Notes under the pieces: generated by a model
What the model was told of the DNA's origin: nothing
The model's database searches: none
The model's input: only the letters and a program-made list of their open reading frames with translations
Program-made: the position numbers and the translations under genes
In this document: positions 15,136-25,300 of the stretch, piece by piece
Layout: each line of letters opens with the position of its first letter
Position numbering within the stretch: the first letter of the stretch is position 1
Assembly (NCBI GenBank): GCA_030593565.1
Contig: JAUVGW010000011.1
Coordinates: forward strand, 1-34,837
Direction of reading: 5' to 3'
Origin: Phycisphaerae bacterium
GTDB taxonomy: Bacteria; Planctomycetota; Phycisphaerae; UBA1845; UTPLA1
DNA length: 34,837 nucleotides

Positions 15136-15987
15136 CTATGTCAGGTTCTGACCCCACTTGAGCTTCATCTTCAGCGTATCCCAGGGCCTTCGATGCGGAT
15201 GGCGGACGAGCCGAAACTGCTCGGTTGATTTTCGGAGGACCAGCTCGGTGCCGCCGGCGATGGCGTGGATCGGCAGCCCGTCAAGAACAATCCATGCCCC
15301 CTCGCTCGACTCGCGCAGCCTGATCTTGACGCCGGCGGTGGGTTCGACGACGACGGGACAGTGCGTCAAGGAGTGGGGACATTTAGGCGTCAGGATGATC
15401 GCGTCCACATTCGGCTGTATGATCGGGCCTCCGCAGGACATGTTGTGGGCGGTCGACCCGGTCGGCGTAGCAATGATGAGCCCGTCGCCGACGATGGTGG
15501 TGACGGGTTGCTCGTCGATTTCCACGGCGAGTCCGATCGTTCTGAACGGCGCCTGCACGCGGATGACGCAGTCGTTGATAGCGATGCCGTCCCAGGGTTC
15601 ATGGGCGGGCTCGGCGACCCGAACGTCAAGCATCATTCGTTGGCTGATCAATGTGTGATCCGTCAAGAGTTGATCGAGGAGATGCTCGAGTTCGTCCACG
15701 GAGAAGTCGGCGAGGTAGCCGAGCTTGCCCATGTTGACGCCGATGATCGGGACTTGTCGGTGTTGCATGGCCTGTCCGACGGAGAGCAGCGTGCCGTCCC
15801 CCCCGAGAACGATGACGTAGTCGATTCTCACATCGTTGGTGAGGGTCGGCGGGTTGGCGAGGTTCGCTCCTGCCAGGAGCCCGCGTTGTCGGAGCATTTC
15901 CTCGAGATGGGGAAAGACGTCGACGACCTGCTCCTTGGCGGCATTGCCGATCAGATACACTCGGGGAGGCTGACGAGGATCTGGCAT
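15136..15987 (-). CDS. nadK: NAD kinase
   Basis: A 283-residue ATP-NAD kinase that makes NADP in the cytoplasm. Diagnostic motifs are LGGDGTLL (61-68) with the catalytic Asp, GVNMGKLGYLA (83-93), NDCVIR and the NAD-binding TPTGSTAHNMSCGGPI, where most homologues read TAYSLSAGGPI. The length is normal. The frame stays open upstream to 16131 through a repeat (16072-16136), but family homology begins at MPDPRQPPRVYLIG, so the ATG at 15987 with GAGC about 5 nt upstream is chosen. It is the first gene of a likely two-gene operon with the glycosyltransferase and is divergent from the secretion cluster. Confidence 0.93.
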   Translation of the reverse strand: MPDPRQPPRVYLIGNAAKEQVVDVFPHLEEMLRQRGLLAGANLANPPTLTNDVRIDYVIVLGGDGTLLSVGQAMQHRQVPIIGVNMGKLGYLADFSVDELEHLLDQLLTDHTLISQRMMLDVRVAEPAHEPWDGIAINDCVIRVQAPFRTIGLAVEIDEQPVTTIVGDGLIIATPTGSTAHNMSCGGPIIQPNVDAIILTPKCPHSLTHCPVVVEPTAGVKIRLRESSEGAWIVLDGLPIHAIAGGTELVLRKSTEQFRLVRHPHRRPWDTLKMKLKWGQNLT

Positions 15988-16071
15988 GATTGCTCGCAGT
16001 CGTACTCGATTCGGTCCACGGTTGCCATTATAGGGTGGAGCCGTCGATAAATGCGACGGGCACTGAGCCGC

Positions 16072-16136
16072 GTAGGATGGGCAATCTTGCCCATCTGTTG
16101 AGCCGATCAGAAGATGGGCAAAATTGCCCATCCTAC
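16072..16136. repeat. GTAGGATGGGCAA inverted-repeat element
   Basis: GTAGGATGGGCAA (16072-16084) is inverted as TTGCCCATCCTAC (16124-16136), with inner GATGGGCAA/TTGCCCATC arms forming two hairpins. It lies about 85 bp upstream of nadK. No other copy was seen in this window. Confidence 0.8.
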
Positions 16137-16593
16137 AACTACTTTACCGCCCGATGTGTCGGAGTCATCGTGTGCGGTAGCGGCGTGTTATCGGACGTGC
16201 TGCGAGATCGCAAAGCGGCCCCTATGCTTAAAGCGGTGATGCCTCCGGTTAGCGCGTTCGTAAAGTATTTTCACAGAACGGGTTATGTGCGAGGCGCGGC
16301 CATCGCACCCGTGGCAGCCCGGGTCGAAGTCGATCATAGGGGAGCACACGGTGGCGCGGCGTTGGGCCGATTCAGTGAGAGCCGGCATTATCCGGGGCTG
16401 GGCGGACACCTTGGCACGGCGAATAATGCCGGCAGTGAGTAAGCTCGGAGTGGCCTGCGGTCACGTGACTGATCGGGCTCGTGTGCGCCCAGGGGGACCG
16501 AGTTGACGTGTTGTGTGGTGGGTGGGCGTCGGGAATTCGGCGGCCTCAGCCTGAAATGACGAGTCACAGGTACCCGCCGTGGAGTGATGTGAG
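16137..16593. other. Leader region of the secretion cluster
   Basis: About 460 bp with no supported gene between the divergent nadK and gspF. It contains an 11-bp perfect inverted repeat, GCCGGCATTAT (16381-16391) and ATAATGCCGGC (16423-16433), with a 31-nt loop. No convincing promoter was picked. Confidence 0.4.
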
Positions 16594-17886
16594 ATGGCCA
16601 AGTTTCAGTACGAAGCGATGAACGCTGCCGGGCAGGAAGTCAAGGACGAGATCGACGCGCCGTCCTCGGAGGAGGCGATCGCCAAGATTCGTGGCCTGGG
16701 CTACTTCCCGACGAAAGTCCGTCAAAAAGGCGGCGAGAAGAAAGTAACCGCGGTGGCGGCTCCCGGCGCGAAGAGGAAGGGCGCCGGCGGCGTCATGGGG
16801 GGCGTCTCGACGAAACTGCTCACGCAGTTCACGCGTCAGCTCTCGACGTTGATGGATGCGGGCCTGCCGATTTTGCGATCCCTGCGCATTCTGGAGCAGC
16901 AGCAGAAGCCCGGCGTCCTGCGTGTGGCGTTGCGGCACGTTGCGGATGACGTGGAGGGCGGGGCGACGTTGTCCGAGGCGATGGCTCGGCACCCGAAGGT
17001 CTTCGACCGTCTGTACTGCAACATGATCGCCGCCGGCGAGACCGGTGGTGTCTTGGACGTCATTCTCCAGCGTCTTGCCGACTTCATGGAGAAGGCCCAG
17101 AAGCTGAAGCGCAAGGTCGTCGGTGCGATGATCTATCCCGTTTGCGTGGTGGGTTTCGCCATTCTGATCGTGGCGGGCATCATGTACTTCGTCGTGCCGA
17201 AGTTCAAGACGATCTTCAGCGACTTCGGGGCCGACCTGCCGGGCCCGACGCTGATGCTGCTGTGGATGTCGGACTTCATGATCGGCGTGACCCGCGATCC
17301 GAACGACCAGCCCATCAAGATGCTGGTGCCCGGCTGGGCGATCCTGCTGTTGTCCCCCATCATCTTTTTTGTGACCTACAAGCTGATTCGCGCGTTTAAT
17401 GGAGGCCGATACGCCCTCGATGTCGTGATGTTGAAAATACCCATCATGGGCTCCATTTTGATGAAGACGGCGGTCGCGCGTTTCACGCGTACGTTGGGGA
17501 CGTTGATCGCCGCGGGTGTTCCGATCCTCGAGGCAATCATGATCACGAAGGATACGTCGGGAAACGAGGTCTTCTCGCGGGCGTTGGGTCGTGTGCACGA
17601 CTCGATCCGCGAGGGCGAGTCGTTTGCCGCACCGTTGAAGGCGTCAAAGGTGGTGGATGGCATCGTCGTCAACATGGTCGACGTCGGCGAGGAGACGGGC
17701 GATCTGGACAAGATGCTGATGAAGGTTGCCGACAACTACGACGAGGAGGTCGAGGTGCTCGTGGCCGGCCTGGTCAGCATGCTCGAACCGATCATGGTTA
17801 TTTGCCTGGGTGTGTTGGTCGGTTTCATCGTGGTCGCACTGTTCCTGCCGATGGTGAGTCTGATCAACAATCTGACGGGCGCGTAA
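16594..17886 (+). CDS. gspF: Type II secretion inner-membrane platform protein GspF
   Basis: A 430-residue PilC/GspF family protein. It forms the inner-membrane platform that couples the secretion ATPase to pseudopilus assembly. A short N-terminal domain (MAKFQYEAMNAAGQEVKDEI) leads to two tandem T2SSF domains beginning near FTRQLSTLMDAGLPIL (79-94) and FTRTLGTLIAAGVPIL (~295-310). Each carries the GETGG/GEETGDL motif, followed by TM helices (~167-190, ~246-265, ~395-420). The length is typical. ATG start with GGAG about 10 nt upstream. It is the first gene of a plus-strand run in the canonical order F-G-H-I-J-K. No GspE, GspD or other Gsp gene is visible in the window. Confidence 0.92.
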   Translation: MAKFQYEAMNAAGQEVKDEIDAPSSEEAIAKIRGLGYFPTKVRQKGGEKKVTAVAAPGAKRKGAGGVMGGVSTKLLTQFTRQLSTLMDAGLPILRSLRILEQQQKPGVLRVALRHVADDVEGGATLSEAMARHPKVFDRLYCNMIAAGETGGVLDVILQRLADFMEKAQKLKRKVVGAMIYPVCVVGFAILIVAGIMYFVVPKFKTIFSDFGADLPGPTLMLLWMSDFMIGVTRDPNDQPIKMLVPGWAILLLSPIIFFVTYKLIRAFNGGRYALDVVMLKIPIMGSILMKTAVARFTRTLGTLIAAGVPILEAIMITKDTSGNEVFSRALGRVHDSIREGESFAAPLKASKVVDGIVVNMVDVGEETGDLDKMLMKVADNYDEEVEVLVAGLVSMLEPIMVICLGVLVGFIVVALFLPMVSLINNLTGA

Positions 17887-17928
17887 TCGACCATTGCCGG
17901 ATCGCGATTCCGAAGTTCGAGGTTTATT

Positions 17929-18816
17929 GTGCAACGCAGATCAGGACAAACAGAACACGCATCTCGCCGCCGCGGATTCACACTGCTGGAAGTGTTGATC
18001 GTGGTTGGCCTGGTGTCTCTGCTGATCGGGGTTGCGATGGTCGCCGGCAACGCCGTTCGCCAATCGCGACGATTGGCCACCGCGGAGCAACAGATGGCGA
18101 TGGTTTCACAGGCGATCGATCAGTATGCTTCGTTTTGGCCGAGGTGGGAGGCCGGCGGTGGTCGAGTCGTCGCTGAGAAGGGCTGGCCGGATTTCATCGG
18201 ATGGCGGCTGTTCACGCCGACAGCCGATGGGGGGCCGTACTACTCGATCGATCCGATGAACAATCACACGACGTTTGATCTTGTCGATGTCGTCGCCAGC
18301 GGCGTCGAGCGGCACCCGCCAGGCTTCGATTACGTCGGTGTTGGCAACGTGCTCGGCGCCAACATCTGCCTTGCCTACAGCCTGACGGCCGAACTGGGCG
18401 AGGGCCCGTATCTTCCGGCGGACGATGATGCGTTGATCAAGGATGTGACCGATCCGGTGTTGATGGACGGTTTCAACAAGACAGGCGATGCGGGGACCGT
18501 GATGGCCAATCCGATGCTGCCTTGGCACGTCGCGGCCGGTTCGTCCGGCTCGCGGCATGCGCAGGTGTTGGTAGATCCATGGGGGACGCCGTACCGCTAC
18601 TTCTGGGTGTACCGGGATTCGGCAGCCTATCGGGGATTTCTGCCGGTCTGGTCGGCGGACTTCTCCGATCCCGATAACCTCCCGCCCACAGCCATCGGTT
18701 TCGTGCTGGAGTCGGCCGGCCCCAATCGGAAGTTCGGCAACGTCTGGCAAGTTAGTGTGGACGTCGATGACTATGACATCAGGGAATCCGCGGACAACCT
18801 GGTGGTGACGCCGTAG
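17929..18816 (+). CDS. gspG: GspG-like pseudopilin, enlarged
   Basis: A 295-residue type IV prepilin-like protein. A basic leader (16 aa) ends in the peptidase site RG/FTLLEV (G16, F17, E21), followed by a hydrophobic helix to about residue 40. The motif DPWGTPYRYF (216-225) matches the C-terminal DPWGNPYxY signature of the major pseudopilin GspG. The protein is about twice the usual GspG size, with extra sequence between helix and signature (residues ~65-210). GTG start with GAGG about 7 nt upstream, 42 nt after gspF. The position directly after gspF supports G identity. It is probably the main pseudopilus subunit. Confidence 0.82.
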   Translation: MQRRSGQTEHASRRRGFTLLEVLIVVGLVSLLIGVAMVAGNAVRQSRRLATAEQQMAMVSQAIDQYASFWPRWEAGGGRVVAEKGWPDFIGWRLFTPTADGGPYYSIDPMNNHTTFDLVDVVASGVERHPPGFDYVGVGNVLGANICLAYSLTAELGEGPYLPADDDALIKDVTDPVLMDGFNKTGDAGTVMANPMLPWHVAAGSSGSRHAQVLVDPWGTPYRYFWVYRDSAAYRGFLPVWSADFSDPDNLPPTAIGFVLESAGPNRKFGNVWQVSVDVDDYDIRESADNLVVTP

Positions 18817-18827
18817 GAGCAAGTGTG

Positions 18828-19733
18828 ATGGCCCCGTGCCATGGGACAATGATGAGACCTCGACAGACGCGCTCGGCGGCGCGGGTGGCGCCGGTTCGCC
18901 GGCGCCCGCGCGGCTTCACGCTGGTTGAGCTCCTCGTCAGCGTGGCGATCATCGGGATCATGCTGTCGATCGTCGGCCTGGCAGTGCGTCATCTGACGGA
19001 CAAGAGCGTCTTGGCGCAGGCGAAGAATGTGGTCCTGATTCACGCCCAGGTCGCGCGAAGCTACGCAATGAACCACCACATCGAGACGATGCTCGTGGTC
19101 AATCCGTACAACGGGCGGTTCGAGATATGGTATCTCAATCCACCCGCGCACGGCGGTAGTTGGGATCCGCTGTCGTCCGGCGATGCAGGCCTTCCGAACG
19201 GGCTTGCGGAAACGGACGGCTACATGTTCTCGCCGATCCTCGATACGTCCGCGCGGCTGCCGCTTGACGGGAACAACAGGCCGGCCGCGCTGGTCAACCC
19301 GATTGATTACGATGCGCGTGACGAAACCGGTCCGACACCCGAACAGGAAAAGGACAATCTGGCCTGGGCGGCCTTCTGCTTCGACGAGCACGGGCATTTG
19401 GTCATTCGCACGCGTCGGATTGCCACACAGATGTACTACGAGCCCGACGGCGATTTGAACGACAACGCGAACCGTCTGATCGACGGGTCGCCGGACTTGT
19501 CGCTGATGCCGTTGGTGGACCTGAACGATACGCCGATCACATCGACACGCGGTTTCGTGATTTCCGAGATGTCCAAGGCCGAGTCCGTCGTGGGCGACTG
19601 GAGCGCCACGGGCGCTCAGAACCTCGTGGATGATTGGCTGATACTGACGGGGCCGGGCGAGCGATATGCGGATTTTGCCGAGACCATCGTGCTCAGTCGC
19701 TATTCCGCCGGCCAACTTGCGGGAGATTTCTAG
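18828..19733 (+). CDS. gspH: GspH-like minor pseudopilin
   Basis: A 301-residue prepilin-like protein. A long basic leader (29 aa) ends in PRG/FTLVELLVSV (G29, F30, E34), followed by a hydrophobic helix to about residue 50. The rest is a large non-conserved domain with Asp-rich turns (DLNDNANRLIDGSPDLS). The order after gspG and before gspI supports GspH, a minor pseudopilin. The body is larger than in proteobacteria. The SD GGAG (18816-18819) overlaps the gspG stop and is 8 nt from the ATG at 18828; a GTG at 18825 is also possible. Confidence 0.75.
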   Translation: MAPCHGTMMRPRQTRSAARVAPVRRRPRGFTLVELLVSVAIIGIMLSIVGLAVRHLTDKSVLAQAKNVVLIHAQVARSYAMNHHIETMLVVNPYNGRFEIWYLNPPAHGGSWDPLSSGDAGLPNGLAETDGYMFSPILDTSARLPLDGNNRPAALVNPIDYDARDETGPTPEQEKDNLAWAAFCFDEHGHLVIRTRRIATQMYYEPDGDLNDNANRLIDGSPDLSLMPLVDLNDTPITSTRGFVISEMSKAESVVGDWSATGAQNLVDDWLILTGPGERYADFAETIVLSRYSAGQLAGDF

Positions 19734-19734
19734 C

Positions 19735-20955
19735 GTGAACGTGCGTCGCGACAATCCGGGTTCCTGCCTCGGCGATCATGTCAGATCGGCCGGTGCGCCT
19801 GGACCACAGCGCGGCTTGCGGCCTCAGCCAAAATGTGGCATAGGCGTCCCGCCTGTGATCACACCGGCGAGACGCCGGTGCCACAGCTTTTTTCGCGAGC
19901 CGCTAAGATTCTCAGCATCGCTAGTACAGGTGCGGCGCGGGCGGGCGTTTTCGCTGTTGGAGACGACGATCGCGATTGGCATCCTCGGGTTGGGCCTGAT
20001 CATGATCGCGGCGATTTTCCCGGTCGCGCTGTCACAGCATCGAGACAGCGTCTATCAGGCACGGGCGACGGAATTGGTCACGAAGGCCGAGGGCATTTTG
20101 CACGGTCGGGTCGATCCAGACCTGCTGCACACCAGCCAGGACTACCTTGATCTGGCCATGGATACACCGTGGTATCTGATGCCGACGCGGAACATCCGTG
20201 TCGGTGCGAATGATACGGCCGACGGCGACGACAACTGGGACGACATGATGCAAGGTTCCGGCCGGTATGCCGATTACATCAACGGCAGTTTTTCTTTCTT
20301 CTGGACACCGATCCAGTTCTACGGGCTGGACATGCTGAGCGACCGGGCCGCGCCGTTTTCGACAAACAACAGCCTGTCGCCTTTCACGGATGCCGAGTTG
20401 ATGAGCGCCCCGAACCGCCTGGTGTGGTGCGGGTTCTTTCGCCGCCTTGCGAACGGTAACGTCACGTATGCCGTGGCGATCTGCCGGCAGCAGCGGAACC
20501 AGTTTTTCGCCGAGCAGGACGTGACCGACTCGGATTTCGCGTCGTTGCCGACGGCCCGGTTGTCGGCCATCACAGATGCCCGTCGGTTGCCGGTGCCGTG
20601 GCGTGTGACGGTCGCTGTGCTCGGCGGCACGCGGGTGCTGTATAGCAATCTGGCTGCCCCCGAGGGCCTGGGCGAGTTAGCGCCCGTCGGCTCGAAAATC
20701 ATGATCCAGGGGGAATCCTACTTCTTGACGGGCGGCCGACCGCCGCCCGTGCCTGCCGGGCGAGTCCTGACCGTTTTGGACGTTCGCAGCAAGGTGGCGG
20801 TCGAGGTTCTGGACGACATAAGCGACCTGCCGTCCTCGGCGGCGGGCGCATCGTTCGACGTGTGGATCATGCCGCCGCCGGTGGTGGGCGGTGATTCGAG
20901 CGACACGAGGTTTGGCGGCGAATCGCCGTTGATCGATTGGAAGGTGCGGCTATGA
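19735..20955 (+). CDS. gspI: GspI-like minor pseudopilin with repeat-derived leader
   Basis: A 406-residue prepilin-like protein with peptidase site GRA/FSLLETTIA (A71, F72, E76; Ala instead of Gly at -1) and a hydrophobic helix to about residue 95. The large C-terminal body has a conserved-looking PWRVTVAVLGGTRVLYS stretch. Its order between H and J supports GspI. The GTG at 19735 starts 1 nt after the gspH stop, with GGGAG 9 nt upstream. This gives a 71-residue leader, much longer than normal, and the leader spans an interspersed palindrome (19834-19885). A GTG at 19930 would give a normal leader of 6 residues (MRRGRA) but lacks an SD. Which start is used is unresolved. Confidence 0.72.
   Translation: MNVRRDNPGSCLGDHVRSAGAPGPQRGLRPQPKCGIGVPPVITPARRRCHSFFREPLRFSASLVQVRRGRAFSLLETTIAIGILGLGLIMIAAIFPVALSQHRDSVYQARATELVTKAEGILHGRVDPDLLHTSQDYLDLAMDTPWYLMPTRNIRVGANDTADGDDNWDDMMQGSGRYADYINGSFSFFWTPIQFYGLDMLSDRAAPFSTNNSLSPFTDAELMSAPNRLVWCGFFRRLANGNVTYAVAICRQQRNQFFAEQDVTDSDFASLPTARLSAITDARRLPVPWRVTVAVLGGTRVLYSNLAAPEGLGELAPVGSKIMIQGESYFLTGGRPPPVPAGRVLTVLDVRSKVAVEVLDDISDLPSSAAGASFDVWIMPPPVVGGDSSDTRFGGESPLIDWKVRL
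19834..19885. repeat. TGTGGCA...TGCCACA palindrome inside the gspI leader
   Basis: TGTGGCATAGGCG (19834-) is mirrored by CGCCGGTGCCACA (to 19885), with inner GGCGTCCCGCC and CGGCGAGACGCCG hairpins. It has the build of intergenic REP-type repeats but lies in the open frame of the pseudopilin leader. Confidence 0.75.
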
Positions 20956-22340
20956 CCGCTTCGGTCACGACAGCGCGCGGCGCACGCGCGAGACGGGCGA
21001 TGCAGGGTTTCACGCTGGTGGAACTGCTCGTGACCGTTGCGCTGCTCACCGTGACGATCGTGGCGGTCTCGTCGATCTTCAACATCAGCTCGGATGCCAC
21101 GAGCCGCACGATGGCCCACGCCGAGGTGATATCCGCCTCGGCCGCGGTCCAGCAACACCTGACCGATCTGTTGTCGAAGATCGAGCCCGGTTTGTTGATC
21201 ATCGAGAGCCCCGCCCCAACCGGCGCGAGGTCCGACGTTCCGGAAGGCCCGCAGCGATTTCGCATCCGACATGACCGGCTGGTCTTCATCGCGGCCGGCA
21301 GCCCCGGCGAGTTTCAATCGTACACGGACCCGACGGTGGGCACGCCGAACCAGCCGGGCTTGGCGCCCGTCTCGAGTTCGGAAGCGCTCATCTATTTCGG
21401 GCCGGGCACCCCGCTGCGCGATACCGGCGAGCGTCTGCCATGGCGCTTTGACATCGATGACTACATGCTGCCGGGCTCGAAGTGGGTGTTTTCCCACCGG
21501 GCGATCCTGTTCGTGCTGGACGACCCCGGCATCGCAGATTGGCCAGCCGTGACGATGGACAAATTTGTCGGCACCGGCATGCTGTATGGTGATGATTTGC
21601 ACCCTGACTACCGGGCGGCGAAGATGGACGTCGTCTTCTCAGATCCAGTAACCGGTCTTCGCGCCGATGCCACGACGTTCATCAATCTCGTGGACCAGTT
21701 GGACATCAGCAGCTTGCTGGGTGACGACGCGTCAACACCCGTCGCACTGTGGACGCAGAGCAAATGCCCGACCAGCGTGACGACAGCCAACTCGCTGGAC
21801 AACGACTACTACACACGAAGCGCATTTGCGTTCCATCACGGCTTGGCCGATTTCCGCATCGAATGGACCGACGGCCGCTGCGTCGATCCGGCCAACGGCG
21901 ACTATCGCACGCGTTGGTTCGGCTTGCGGCCAGATCCGAACTCCGACCCGGCGACGGGCGTCAACTACGTGCCGATTCGCCGGCAGGATGTCGCGTACTA
22001 TGCGCCTCCGGACGACATCTTTTCGGACACCACGCCAGACGAGGAGGAGGCCTTCGGTATGAGGGCCGGTGGGACCAACCGCGTTGAGTGGTCTAATCCA
22101 ACGGACGGCAGTGCCGATCCGGATGCGGCCTACCGTGCCGTCTGGCGGACCGATACGTGGCAGTTTCGGCCAAAGGCCCTGCGGTTTACCTACCGGATTT
22201 ACGACGCCGGCAACCGTCTGAAGCACACGACGGAAGTCGACCTGAACGAAGACGGCGTCCCCGATCTCGACCCCAGCGGCGGAACGTACAACATCGTGCG
22301 CTACGGTCAGGAGTTTTCGATCGTGGTGCCGTTGCGATGA
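20952..22340 (+). CDS. gspJ: GspJ-like minor pseudopilin
   Basis: A 462-residue prepilin-like protein. An 19-residue basic leader ends in MQG/FTLVELLVTVALL (G19, F20, E24), followed by a hydrophobic helix to about residue 42. GspJ proteins likewise follow GspI, carry SD(A)T-type residues after the helix and have larger bodies than H or I. The body here is more than twice the usual length. The ATG overlaps the gspI stop (ATGA), with GGAAGG 7 nt upstream, so translation is probably coupled. It likely forms part of the pseudopilus tip with the I- and K-like proteins. Confidence 0.78.
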   Translation: MTASVTTARGARARRAMQGFTLVELLVTVALLTVTIVAVSSIFNISSDATSRTMAHAEVISASAAVQQHLTDLLSKIEPGLLIIESPAPTGARSDVPEGPQRFRIRHDRLVFIAAGSPGEFQSYTDPTVGTPNQPGLAPVSSSEALIYFGPGTPLRDTGERLPWRFDIDDYMLPGSKWVFSHRAILFVLDDPGIADWPAVTMDKFVGTGMLYGDDLHPDYRAAKMDVVFSDPVTGLRADATTFINLVDQLDISSLLGDDASTPVALWTQSKCPTSVTTANSLDNDYYTRSAFAFHHGLADFRIEWTDGRCVDPANGDYRTRWFGLRPDPNSDPATGVNYVPIRRQDVAYYAPPDDIFSDTTPDEEEAFGMRAGGTNRVEWSNPTDGSADPDAAYRAVWRTDTWQFRPKALRFTYRIYDAGNRLKHTTEVDLNEDGVPDLDPSGGTYNIVRYGQEFSIVVPLR

Positions 22341-25300
22341 CGACGGGGGACGGTTGGTGTCGGCCTAGAATGAATCGGAGAAAGCCGCCACACCGGGAGA
22401 CGAGCTTGATGCAAGCTGACGCAGGCCAATCAGACCAACGACGCAACCGTGTGGGACCCGTCGCGCGCAGCCCACGGCCGGGGCGCGTGGCTTGGCGGCG
22501 ACGGGGGACGGTCATGGTCTATGTGCTGGGCGTGTTGACGCTCGTGGCCCTGATCGGCCTGATCCTGATCGCCGGGACGCACGGCGAATTCAAACGCGTC
22601 AAGCATGAATCGACCGCATCGTCCGGCCGGTCGTCGATGAACGGCATCGTGCGGACGATCCAGGAAACATTGCACCGTGACGTGTGGGGCAGGCGGCCCA
22701 TAGTTCCAGGCATGGTCGATGTGCCGCTCGCGGATGACGACGCCGGCCCGATCGAGGAGACCAACGAGCCGTTCGACGCGCCCGGCCCGGATGACCGATG
22801 GCTGGCCTCGATTCAGCCGTATTATCTCGGCGCGCAGGCGACCGGGTGGAATCCGGGTGAGGACCTCGAAGCGGCCATGGAGGAACACGTCCTGGCCTGG
22901 CATTGGGTGTCGTATCTCGGCACCGACGTAATCCTGCCGGAGGAGGCCACCAACGCGTTTCGTTGGCGGTTCGATTCACGGACGCATCTGCCCCGTGTCG
23001 CCGATGCGTATGCGTATGGCGATCACAGCCTGACGGATGTGTCCATCCTACAGACGCCGCCGCCGCCGGCGATGGCCGTGTTGGATTCTTGTTTTGCCTT
23101 GCCCGAGCACGCCGGTGTGTACAGCGGCGGCCTGATCCCCGGTTCCACGACGAACGTGTCCATCGCCGAGGCTCGCGACCTGTGGTTGTGCCAATTGCCC
23201 GAACTGCAAACCGATCTGGCCGACATGGGCTTGCTGTGGAAGCCGCGGTTCCCGTACTTCGATACGAACGCCGATGGCGAGGTGGACCTGTACGACGCGG
23301 ACGGCGACGGTGTTCCCGATTCGCCGATCAGCTTCATCGTGCAGCAGGACCCGGCCGACCCGAACGAACCCGAGCAGTTGTACGCCGCGATTCGCATCAT
23401 CGATCACGGGGGCATGTTGAACACGAACGTCGCGTCGAGCATGCGGCTGACCGACGGGGGCCTGACGTTTGCCGAGACGGTGCCGGACTTGCAGCGCCGC
23501 GGGCGACGCCTGACCGAGTTGCTGCTGAACGACGTGATCCACGCCGATGACGGACCGTTCAGCTTCACGGGCATCGACCGCGTGACGGGCCTGATGGCCT
23601 ACCGTAGCGGCGATGATCCGGTAGCGTACGACGTGGACGTCGTTCGCCGGGGGTTGGTGGGCGGCTCGCCCGTGACGGACCCCAGCTACTTCCTGTACGG
23701 TCTGGGCGATGAGGCCTCGCTGCGCCATCGCAACCTGCTGGTCCCGTACGACTTCCGCGATTACATCAAGACCGAAAATACGGGCGACTATCGCACGATC
23801 GATCGCGCCCTGCGGTGGAGCCTGTTGTGGACGCGCGAGGAGCACGAATCGCACGGTTTCAGCTACTTGCCCGACGAGTCCCGCTGGAATCGGTTCAACG
23901 CCGATTATGAACCCGAGGACACGGCTGTACGGTACGAAGGCTACGACGACGAAGATGCGGGCCTTCTCGGTTGGCGTACGCTGTTGCGGGAAGACGACCC
24001 GGCGGCGATTCGCCGGCAGATGTTCACGACGATCAGCCATGAGGTCGTCCCGCCGCCCACAGACGTCAGGTACTTCGACAACGGCACATTAGAGGGCGAT
24101 GACGATTTCGTGGTCGGTCAAGACGGCCTGCAGCTGCTGTCCTCGCGACCGGTGCGATTCCCGGAAAGCCAGCAACCGGATCTCAACCGCTACATGATGT
24201 GGCCCACGATCGGCCGCACCATGGATCCGGATGTGCCGGATTGGATGCGGGTCCAGCCGATCGACATCAACATGAGCGAAGCCGGGACCAACCCCGTTGC
24301 GACGAAGCGGCAGTACATTTGCCAGTTGGCCGCCGCGATGTACACGGCCCTTGGCGGCACGAGCCATTATCAGGACATCCCGCTACCGCCGGGGTCCATG
24401 AACCGCGATTGGCTCGCGTGGCAGTTCGCCTTGAACATGGCGGATTACCGCGATTCCGACAACGACCCGACGGTGATCCAGTTGGTATATGGGCCTGATC
24501 CGGACGATCCGCTCGTGGACCGCAGGTACATGTTCGGCGTGGAGCGTCAGCCGTTCTTCACCGAGGCCTTTGCCTATCTGCTGGCGGGTTCGGGTCCCCC
24601 AGGGGAGGTTGTGCCGACCTACAATCCCGACGATTGGTTCTTCGCGGTGGAGTTGTTCGTGCCTCCGCAGTGGCGTCTTGCGATCGACCACTTGTATATC
24701 CGCACACCCGGCGTGTCGAGCCCGGCCCCGCTGATCCCACTGGACGAGTTCTTGAAGGACCCCGACATCGGCCTGCCTGCGATTCTCGACGGCGGTCCGG
24801 CTGGCAGTTACTTCGTCCTCTGTGGCGACACGAGCCACCCGCCGAGCGGCCACCCCGGTCCGTTTCCGATCAACGATTTCTATCAGAACTCGTCCTTCGA
24901 GATCGCGATCGACGGTTTCGGCCGCGTCGAGTTGGTTTACTGGGCGAATCCGGCGGACCCGACCGGTATTCCGCCGCTCGTCCTCGACGCCATCGGTCCG
25001 GGCAATTCCGGCGGGCCGCCCGCGGATGGTACGCCCACCGGCGAAGAGCACTGGGCCAAGCGACCGGACCACATCCGGGAGGGCTCCGGCCAGGCATTCT
25101 CGCTATTGCGAAGCACGCAGGGCTGGCGATTCACCACCGCGTGGCATGTCTTCACGATGCTGCCGCAGAAGGAATACATCCCGACGCTCGAGATGCAGGC
25201 ATCGCTCGGCGACCCGAACAGCACGTCCGACAGCCTGGACAACAACATCCCCGAGTCCATCTGGCCGGCGATGACGCCGTTGGCCACCGCGCCGCAAACG

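Noticed and set aside
15988-16131. N-terminal extension of NAD kinase
   Set aside because: The extension reads through a palindromic repeat and has no family homology; the ATG at 15987 fits the family start.
16564-17598. Minus-strand open frame opposite gspF
   Set aside because: Gln/Arg/His-rich antisense of a well-supported GspF gene, with no motif.
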